Positions 56,593 through 64,000 of a DNA stretch of 64,000 nucleotides are shown one piece after another. The notes beneath the pieces were generated by a model, which was given only the letters and a program-made list of their open reading frames with translations, was not told where the DNA came from and did not search any database. Location: assembly GCA_963682025.1 (NCBI GenBank), contig OY821518.1, positions 29,983,991 through 30,047,990 on the forward strand, read 5' to 3'. This DNA is from Cordilura impudica. Its lineage: Eukaryota > Arthropoda > Insecta > Diptera > Scathophagidae. Within the stretch, counting starts at the first letter, position 1; the number at the start of each line of letters is the position of its first letter. The translations under genes were made by a program, and so were the position numbers.

Positions 56593-57179
56593 ATGTACAT
56601 GTCCATAGTTGCAGAACTCTTGCTGTCGCAGTACTCCAAATATTATATGTTAAATATTCGCTTCGTATGGGAGGTGCCACGCCCAATTGAAAAAAAAGAT
56701 TGCCCAGTTTTCCTTCCTGATAGACAGTTATCTACTGTAAAAATACCAAGACGAGCGGAATAGGGGTGTAGCCACGAACAAAACTCCATATTTATGTTTT
56801 AGATTGTCCAGTAAATCCTACAATACTTTACAAAGAACATTCGTTTCTCAGCCGAAAAATCCGTATGTGGAATATATTACCCACACAAGTCTTTCCTGAC
56901 TCCCATAATCTAGCAAAATTCAAGTCAAATTTTAACAAACGTTACTCCTCATTTCCTTTTTCACATAATGAGCTGTCTTCAGGATATTTTCTAAATGTTG
57001 CTTGATTACTAAAAAAAATTTCATATGAGTCCGATCACAGGGGAGATGTGTAAACATCGAATAATTAAAGATTTTTTATGGCACTTTTTAAAATGAAATA
57101 GAAAGCGTCATTTATGTATCACTTAAAGCAATCACCTGCAGGGGCTCCGCTAATATAAAAATATTTATTATTATTTAGT

Positions 57180-57740
57180 TTTTCAACCGTTTAATTTTTA
57201 ATTTTTCGTTTTTTAATTTTCATTAATTTTCATTTTTTATTTTTCACTTTTTATTTTTCATTTTTCATTTTTTCATTTTTAATTTCTCGTTTTTCGTTCT
57301 TAAATTTTCATTTTCCATTTTTTATTTTTCTTTTTAAATATTTAATTTTTTATTTCTCTTTTTTTATTTTTAATTTTTCATTTTTATTTTTTATTTTTCA
57401 TTTTTAAATTGTATATTTTTATTTTTATTTTTAATTTTTTATTATTAATTTTTTGTTTTTCATTTTTGATTTTTCATTTTTTATTTTTCATTTCTTTTTT
57501 TTATATTTCATTTTTCATTTTTTATTTTTAATTTTTTATTTTTCATTTTTCATTTTTCGTTTATCATTTTCCATTTTTAATTTTTCATTTTCCATTTTTG
57601 ATTTTTTATATTTTATTTTTAATTTTTCATTTTTAATTTTTTATTTTTCTTTTTAATTTTTTATTTTTAATTTTTTATTTTTCATTTTTTATTTTTCATT
57701 TTTCAATTTCCATTTTTTATTTTGCATTTTTTATTTTAGA
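57180..57740 (+). repeat. ATTTTTCATTTTTT simple-sequence array (T-rich strand)
   Basis: 560 bp almost wholly of (A/C)ATTTTTT/TTTTTC/TTTTTA words, nominal 7-bp unit. Any ORF here is Phe/Ile/Ser low complexity. Confidence 0.9.
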
Positions 57741-59314
57741 AGGAATATTTTTATAGAGACTAAATCAGGTCAAGAACGCATTTCAATTAATTCCAATAAG
57801 ATCGATCAAATTTCATATAAATTTATTTAAATATGCAACCTGTACTTTCAGAGCACTGACACAGATGGACAGGTTTTGCCGACTCAGTAGAAGTTACGAT
57901 CATATAAGAGTGATCTGAGTCAAGCATTTTGGAAAAAAAAACATCAGCAAAAACTTTTTTCCAATCAATTTTACCGGCAAATCTACTGGTTTTTTTAAAC
58001 GTCAAAACATTTAATACGATTCATATTTCCAAATATATTATCACACAATATTCAATGTGGCACCGCTTGGTGTCTCTCTTTTGCATTTATTACAAATTCG
58101 TGGAATACTTTTAGACTTAATAACAACAACCAAATGTTGCCTATTTCTAGACACAACATTAATGTTATAATTGAATAATTATTGCTTTTTCTTATAATTA
58201 GATAAAGAAAATATCAAAATTAAAATAAAACAATACAAGAACAAGAACAAGAACAAGAGCACATTTGAAACCATAATAATTGTAATGGAAAGATTGTTAC
58301 ACAATTATTGATTGTTGGGTTTAAAATTTCCACCCAACAAAACAAGAAAAAAATTAAAATTAAACTAAATAAAACAAAAATTTTATAATGAGGTTTTCAA
58401 TTTCATATTGTATGAAATGAATTAATGAAACCTATACAAACTCATCGACCAAAAGATGGCTGACAACCACACACACACACACATACACATAGATAGAAAG
58501 ACCATACAATGTAGACACTTTCAAAATTATGTTTGAACAATGTCAAAAATAATTACAAGGTCTTAAATGGTGAAAATTATTATTTTAATTATTACTTTCG
58601 TAGAATATTAAAAATAAAAACAGAAAACACTGAAACACAAAACCATAAGAAAATAAAAGACTAAAGTTTGTGTCTGTACAGAAGGGTGGGTTATGTTCAT
58701 TTCTGTGCTAAAAATGTACGAGTACAACCTATTAAAGCATTATATGATATTTATTTAAGTTCGCTTGCGAGCAAAAGAAAATCAATATTTATTTATGTAT
58801 GAATTTTTTGGCTAATAATAGTAAAAACAATAAAAATTAGATAATAAATCTTAAATTTTTGTTATTTCTTACTTTATGAGTTAATAAAACTCATGGAAGT
58901 GCATTAAACTAAATGATTTCCTGTATCTTATGCACGTATCAGTTTATGCAGTCATAAATTATAACAAAAATAATCAACAGTTAAATGAATCGAATTATAT
59001 GAATGTGTGACATTTATTTTTTGTTTGGAATTTTATGAGACAAAAGGATATTATCGCCCAAAAACTTCGTAGCAAGACAGTGGTATTAAAAGTACAGTTT
59101 TTAGTAAAAAAAAATAGTATTTGAACTGTTTGTTTAAATAAGTTTTATCAACAAATACAATTTGATAAAAAAAAAATATATATATACAGGGTGGTGCAGC
59201 AATTGTGCTACAATGAAAAATTAATTAACCTTTTTTTTTCATCAATTAATTTCAATTATTTTTTTCTGTGTAAACATCTATACGCGCAGGGAAGTAAAAT
59301 CTCAAAATGAAACA
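57741..59314. other. No gene seen
   Basis: AT-rich interior of F. A (CA)n run lies at 58471-58491 and (CAAGAA)n at 58236-58257. ACAGGGTGGTGCAGCAATTG at 59187 resembles a DNA-transposon terminus, but no partner was found. Confidence 0.45.
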
Positions 59315-60190
59315 TTAAACATAAAAAATTAAAAATAAAAAATTAAAAATGAAAAATTAAAAATGAAAAAAGAAAAATGAAAACTGAAAAAGGAAAAACG
59401 AAATATAAAAAATGAAAAATGAAAAATAAAAACTGAGAAATGAAAAATAAAAAATGAAAAATGAGAAATTAAAAATGAAAAATGAAAAATAAAAAATTAA
59501 AAAAAAAGAAAAATAAAAATGAAAAATAAAAAATGATAAATGTAAAATAAAAAATGAAAAATAAAAAATGATAAATGAAAAATAAAAAATGAAAAATAAA
59601 AAATTCAAAATGAAAAATGATAAATGAAAAATAAAGAATGAAAAATGAGAAATAAAAATTAAAAATGAAAAATGAAAAATGAAAAATAAAAAATGATAAA
59701 TGAAAAATAAAAAATAAAAAATTAAAAATGAAAAATAAAAAATTAAAACTTAAAAATTAAAAAATAAAAATGAAAAATAAAAAATTAAAAAATTAAAAAT
59801 AAGAAATAAAAAACGAAAAATGAAAAATAAAAATAAAAACTTAAAAATAAAAAATGAAAAATAAAAATGAAAAATAAAAAATTAAAAATTAAAAATTAAA
59901 AATTAACAATGAAAAATGAGAAATTAAAAATGAGAAATTAAAAATTAAAAATTTGAAATAAAAATGAAAAATGAAAAATAAAAAATGAAAAATAAAAAGT
60001 AAAAAATGCAAAATAAAAAATTAAAAATAAAAAATGAAAAATAAAAAATGAAAAATGAAAAATAAAAAATGAAAAATTAAAAATAAAAAATGAAAAATGA
60101 AAAATAAAAATTGAAAAAAAAAAATTTAAAAAAAAAATTAAAAATGAAAAAAAAATTAAAAATGAAAAATAAAAAATGAAAAATGTTATT
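59315..60190 (-). repeat. GAAAAATAAAAAAT simple-sequence array (A-rich strand)
   Basis: About 880 bp of TGAAAAA/TAAAAA/TTAAAAA words, the complement of 57180-57740 and expanded further. It continues at 60555-60665 beyond the hairpin element. Confidence 0.9.
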
Positions 60191-60221
60191 AGTATGTATT
60201 GTTGATCTGTATTGGAATAAT

Positions 60222-60554
60222 TAGTTATTTATTGTTCGGTTTAAGATCATGTATATATTTTTCTAATGAAAGAAAGATAATAATTTTTGTAATGTAAGAG
60301 AAATATTGGAAAAAATTGAAGACAGCGCTAGATGGAATAGCTAATTTCGAACAAAGCGACTTGTTCATCTTCAGCATCCTTCTGCCTATTACTTCAACTC
60401 ATGCTTTATCAACTATTTAACTCAACATTTGAAAGAAAAGAACATGATAAATGTTTTAAATTTTTTCCAATATTTCTCTCACATTACAAAAATTATTATC
60501 TTTCTTTCATTAGAAAAATATATACATGATCTTAAACCGAACAATAAATAACTA
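60222..60554. mobile_element. Hairpin MITE with 96-bp near-perfect inverted arms
   Basis: 60222-60317 and 60459-60554 are inverted copies differing at a single base (AATGTAAGAG against AATGTGAGAG). The 141-nt loop is moderately GC-rich (GAAGACAGCGCTAGATGG). The element splits the GAAAAAT array. No target duplication is discernible in the low-complexity flanks. Confidence 0.9.
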
Positions 60555-60889
60555 AAAATGAAAAATGTTAAAATGAAAAATGAAAAATAAAAAATGAAAA
60601 ATAAAAAATAAAAAATGAAAAATAAAAATTAAAAAAAAAATTAAAAACTAAAAATTAAAAATTAACAAGTTGAAATAATAGATCATAATAAACATTTTTA
60701 TATTAGCAGAGCCTCTGCAGTTGATTGCTGTAAGGGATACATATATAGATACGCTTTCTGTTTGATTTTAAAAAAGTGCCATAAAAAATCTTTAATTACT
60801 AGATGTTAACACATCTCCCCTGTGATCGGACTCACATGATTTTTTGTTTTTTTATTTTATAGAAAATGCAATATAATTTTATATAACTG

Positions 60890-61720
60890 ATTGTTTTTGA
60901 AGATAACAGACCGTAAATGACCTCCACGAATATCCACGCATATGGGACACCTATTACAATTATTGTTTCAATGGACAGCTTCAATTCAGTCAAAGTCCTT
61001 AGTTACGTTTTCTGCACCTCTTGCTTAGCATAACCCCATAAAAAAAAGTCTGGTGCAATCAGGTAAGATGACCTTGGGAGCCAGCGGAATATGGAATTTC
61101 TTAATATTAATTTGTTTGGGAATTTTCGTTGGCGATCTTGCTATATGTGCAATTGCTCCATCTTGCTGGAACTAAATGCTGTTGATACAGATACATCTTC
61201 GGCGCTGTTCTGGGTTAAAAAAAAAACTCCTTCTATATCTATAAATAACAGTCCCCATTGACAGTCACTGTTACACAGTTTTCTTCAGAGAAGTAAGGCC
61301 CCACAATGCACCTTGATGAAACTGCGCACCACACAGTGACTCGTTCTGGGTGCAGTTCTGTTTTTATATTCACTCCATATATGCCAATTTTACTTGTTAA
61401 CATTGCCATTTAGATCAAAATGGGCCTCAGACGTAAACATGCATTTAATCAATCTGTTGTCTTCTTTAGCCATTTCAATCTTTATTTGGTAAAATTACAG
61501 GCGAATAGGCAAACCCAGATGGTTTTACTTGTTTGTAAGTTGGACTTTCTATGAAAGCAAAATTAGTGACCGTCTGCTAATTCCAATTTGCGCCGATAAG
61601 TTTCGAGTCGAAAAGATTGGATTTGCTTTAATTGATAATGCTACAGCAGCAATTGTTTGTGTCTTGAGCCCGAACAGGGGGATCTCGATGGTACGGTGTT
61701 CGTGTGTTCGTGCCAGTCTT
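60890..61720 (-). pseudogene. Tc1/mariner-superfamily transposase, decayed
   Basis: Minus-strand pieces in order: RDPPVRAQDTNN, RLIKCMFTSEAHFDLNG (second DDE-like block, F-T-x-E/S-x-x-F), QQDGAIAHIAR (the QDGAxxH..R block with the middle catalytic D) and PDFFLWGYAKQEV (the DFFLWGYxK block of a widespread arthropod mariner-related group). Frameshifts separate them. No terminal repeats were assigned. Confidence 0.75.
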
Positions 61721-61790
61721 CATTTTTCTCCACATTTTACTTTATTATTAATTATATTTTTTACTTTCTTTATTTTTCTAAATTTATTCT

Positions 61791-62613
61791 AGAGATCAAA
61801 TATTTTCACAAAGTCAAGTTTTTGAGAAATTTAGTTTACAAATGTAAAAATTAAAGTAATTTAAGTTTTTGTTTTATAAAAGTAATTTTTTTTTATTCTG
61901 AAAGCATGATCTCAGTTTAATTTTTCAATTAGTTTTAATTGAATTTTGTTGCATGAATTGTTCTTTTTGTGTTTAATTATAGTAAAAGTAAAGAATATAA
62001 ACGGAAATACATTCTAAAGTACTTTTTTTTAAATCTTTAGGCCCAATAAATCAAAATAAAAATAATTTTTAATTCCAGAGATCGTCATCTTTAATCTAAT
62101 ACCTATATTTAAATTTATTTTTAGAAATTTGTATATCCCTTAAATTTAGAAGTCCTTTAAAAAGGGGAAAAGATCAAAAAGTGGGAAACTGAGTACACAG
62201 TTTTTTTTATAAGATCTCTAGATTTACGTACATATGACTGCTTATCTTTCAACAATTTTTTTTTTGTAATATTAGACTATAATAAGATTTTTTATTAAGG
62301 CTTATCTAATAAAGCTATGAAAAACTATATTGAAAATTCTCGAGGATATGAAAGAATATAAGTTTCAAAGGGCATTGTGAAAAAAATTTTTGAAACTGCT
62401 GAAGGATATGAAAGGATACAATTTTCAAAGGACATTATTTTTAATTTTACGTCCCGGAAAATGAAAACAAAAACCCTTTATAATTTCTGGAGATAGTCCT
62501 CCTTCATTTGATACCCATATTGACATAAACTGATATAGAAATATTTCAATAAATTTTTAGAAATTTTTATATCCTTAAAAGTCCTTTAAAGAGGAGAATA
62601 TATCAGGGTAAAA
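61791..62613. other. No gene seen
   Basis: AT-rich. TATGAAAG..AAGTTTCAAAGG and a second diverged copy (62345-62375 and 62402-62430) form a 57-bp imperfect duplication around AAACTGCTGAAGGATATGAA. Confidence 0.5.
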
Positions 62614-63556
62614 TGATTTTGTGCTGAGGTTTGTAATTACCAAAAATATTTGACCTAGACCCATCTTTTAGTATACCAATCACTTTCTGAGTTAGCAATG
62701 TCCGTCCGTCTGTGTGGCCATGTAAATATTTTAATCAAACTACAGGTCGCAGATATGAATATATTTTGATGAAATTTAGTATGTAAGCTTCTATTGGCCA
62801 CAGAGCGTATGCTGTTGAAATTTGTGAAAATCGATGCATGTTCAGACCTAGTCCCCATACAAATGACCATTATTAGATCGACTTTAATTGCCATAAGGTA
62901 CAAATTGTCATATTAATCTCGGTCAAATTGAGTTTGTGTGTGTTATTATATCCATTGATCATTAGTCCAAAAATAAACCCTATGAAAAAATTCATAGTCA
63001 TAGCCCCTGTATGAAACTCCTTCCCGATCTTTTCTTAAATCTTTAAAAAAACCTCACATTTGGTTTGTGTTTGTTTTTGCAAAAAATAAGTTACCTTATC
63101 AAATATTCAGGATCGGTCCATTTTTCGATCTAGTCCCCATATAAATATAGCATCCAATATGAATCGCTTCACATTCGAAGGCAAAAAAGTTAATTAATTA
63201 ATGCAACTCAAATTTGGTTTATATTTATTTTCTATATTTAATAAGTTGGACCTATGAGATAGGGTCTCTAAACGCATGGTACACCCAGAAAAAGGATTTT
63301 CCAATCGAATTGTTTTAATTTTTAACAACTGTACTTCCCATTGCATCAACGGAAATTTAATAACAGCTAATTATTTTCTATGCTGATACAATTTTTACTG
63401 TTAAGGCAACAGAATCTCAATCCTAATCAACCCAAAATTCAGTTATTAACTTCATCGTAATTCGGTTGGAAAAAAATTCGGTAGCTGCAATAAATCCGTT
63501 TTCTGTGTGCACAGGTTAACGTATAGTCGGTCCAAACCGACTCTAATTTTCTATTT
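62614..63556 (-). mobile_element. Rep-A copy 7, with a MITE near its 5' end
   Basis: Minus orientation: ACCAAAAATATTTGACCTAG at 62640, GTCCGTCCGTCTG at 62700, GGTCCAAACCGACT palindrome at 63529. The run CGCATGGTA is interrupted at 63281 and resumes at about 63510. The GGAC core is reduced to two units. Confidence 0.8.
63282..63509. mobile_element. MITE of about 228 bp
   Basis: CACCCAGAAAAAGGATTT is inverted at 63492-63509 (CACACAGAAAACGGATTT, 16 of 18). The insert is absent from other Rep-A copies. Target duplication unclear. No ORF. Confidence 0.7.
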
Positions 63557-63589
63557 GTTTCTATAATTAATTTAAAAAATGTATTTTTT

Positions 63590-63860
63590 TTTAGAGAAGT
63601 TACTGTTTTAACAAAAAATATTTTTTTAAAAAGAAGCTCATTTTTAAAAACGATACCTTTTTAAAAGCGGTACCTTTTTAAATAGAGGAAGTTTTTGAAA
63701 AAACGTACATTTTTAAGAAAAGGTACTTTTTTAACTAAAGCTGCTTTTTTGAAAAAAGATAATTTAAAGAAAGGTATTTATTAACAAAAGGTACTTTTTT
63801 GGCAAAAGTTTAGTATTAACAAAAGGTTATTATTGACAAAAGGTACTTGTTTAAACACAA
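63590..63860 (+). repeat. TACTTTT array 6
   Basis: About 270 bp of AAAAGGTACTTTTTTAAC-type units next to the 5' end of Rep-A copy 7. Confidence 0.75.
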
Positions 63861-64000
63861 ATACTTAATTTATATATTCTTCAATTTATAACATTTTTAA
63901 ATGGTGCCCCCTTTTTTAAATTATATTTAACTCCACTTTTGAACATCTTTGTTGGGAGTTTTTACACAGATTCTAAGTAGTAGAACCGTTAACGGTACCT
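63861..64000. other. No gene seen
   Basis: Short AT-rich end of the window with no recognised feature. Confidence 0.5.

Larger units (their letters stand above)
54646..56803 (-). mobile_element. Heli-H copy 2, interrupted by family D copy 3
   Basis: The minus-strand 3' end ..GTTACTGCTAG lies at 54646 and the 5' end TCTAAAACATAAATATGGAG at 56803. Homology to Heli-H copy 1 includes CGTCTTGGTATTTTTACAGTAG, GGGCGTGGCACCTCCCATAC and ACTATGGACATGTACAT. It contains a GGCGATTTTTG minisatellite (54730-55070) not present in copy 1. Confidence 0.8.
54629..57008 (+). pseudogene. LINE-B copy 4, 3' fragment split by Heli-H copy 2
   Basis: 54629-54645 (GATCCCGTTTATAGTCTA) and 56804-57008 (TTGTCCAG; frames KIRMWNILPTQVFPDSHNLAKFKSNFNKRYS and SSGYFLNVA) are adjacent in LINE-B copy 2 (..GTAGTCTATTGTCCAG..). 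The gap is a Helitron inserted exactly at A^T. Confidence 0.75.
57009..60857. mobile_element. Foldback-like structure F with simple-sequence arms, 3.85 kb
   Basis: 57014-57180 (GAGTCCGATCACAGGGGAGA..GCTAATATAAAAAT) is inverted at 60690-60840. Inward of these ends, one arm is a T-rich ATTTTTCATTTTTT array (57180-57740) and the other its complement (59315-60190 and 60555-60665). The centre (57741-59310) is AT-rich without a gene. This fits a foldback transposon with expanded internal repeats, or two opposed copies of one element. No target duplication was identified. Confidence 0.65.

Noticed and set aside
57453..57656. Phe-rich ORF in the ATTTTTC array and its counterpart at 59357-59608
   Set aside because: Translation of simple sequence; the two mirror each other on opposite strands.
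59187..59210. Mariner terminal repeat for the transposase at 60890-61720
   Set aside because: ACAGGGTGGTGCAGC looks like a transposon end, but no inverted partner lies beyond the transposase, and structure F lies between.

Overview
The window looks like transposon-dense intergenic or pericentromeric DNA from a fly, probably a higher (calyptrate-type) dipteran. The base composition is strongly AT-rich. It holds dispersed repeats with (GGAC)n cores of the kind described in Diptera, piggyBac, hAT, Transib-like and mariner-like transposases, at least five kinds of non-LTR retrotransposon, and non-autonomous Helitrons. I recognise no host protein-coding gene, rRNA or tRNA. Almost all recognisable coding sequence is transposase or reverse transcriptase, and most of it is decayed. 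The genus is not determined from the sequence.

Layout. 1-9200: a dispersed repeat I call Rep-A (about 800 bp), a short Helitron, a 0.66-kb foldback hairpin, a second Rep-A carrying a 516-bp short retroposon with 14-bp target duplications, and a large degenerate TACTTTTTTAAGAAAA array. 9200-14200: remains of two LINEs on the minus strand. One is split inside its reverse transcriptase by a complete 2.8-kb piggyBac element with TTAA duplications, matching terminal repeats and a near-intact transposase. 14400-17030: more TACTTTT arrays around a LINE tail. 18690-24900: a nested tower: Rep-A holds a long-inverted-repeat element (family D) and a 2.76-kb hAT element, and the hAT holds another Rep-A and a small Helitron. 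24976-27616: a non-autonomous Helitron carrying about nine 159-bp tandem units and a GC-rich island. 27640-31433: LINE fragments, another Helitron, a hAT fragment, and a LINE 3' end whose tail is the insect-telomere-like (CCTAA)4. 31436-33960: an RTE-like LINE split by Rep-A, itself split by a jockey-like LINE with 13-bp duplications.

37470-42275: Helitron, foldback and family D insertions nested in each other. 44040-44865: remains of a Transib/RAG1-core-like transposase. 46690-49010: the largest TACTTTT array. 49620-49950: the end of an unidentified mobile-element-like protein. 53150-57008: a jockey-like LINE and a LINE-B tail broken by two Helitrons, one of which carries a family D element. 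57009-60857: a foldback-like structure whose arms are simple-sequence ATTTTTC/GAAAAAT arrays, with a near-perfect 96-bp-arm hairpin inside. 60890-61720: a decayed mariner-like transposase. 62614-63556: a last Rep-A copy carrying a MITE.

The genes do not form a pathway. What the window does offer is a readable insertion history. Many junctions are exact (TTAA for piggyBac, A^T for Helitrons, 8 bp for hAT and family D, 10 bp for foldback E, 13-14 bp for LINEs and the short retroposon), and several host elements become continuous again, sometimes in frame, when the insert is mentally removed. Family names Rep-A, LINE-B, Heli-C/H/S/T and D/E/F are labels for this report only. No database search was possible, so superfamily calls rest on motifs and structure.
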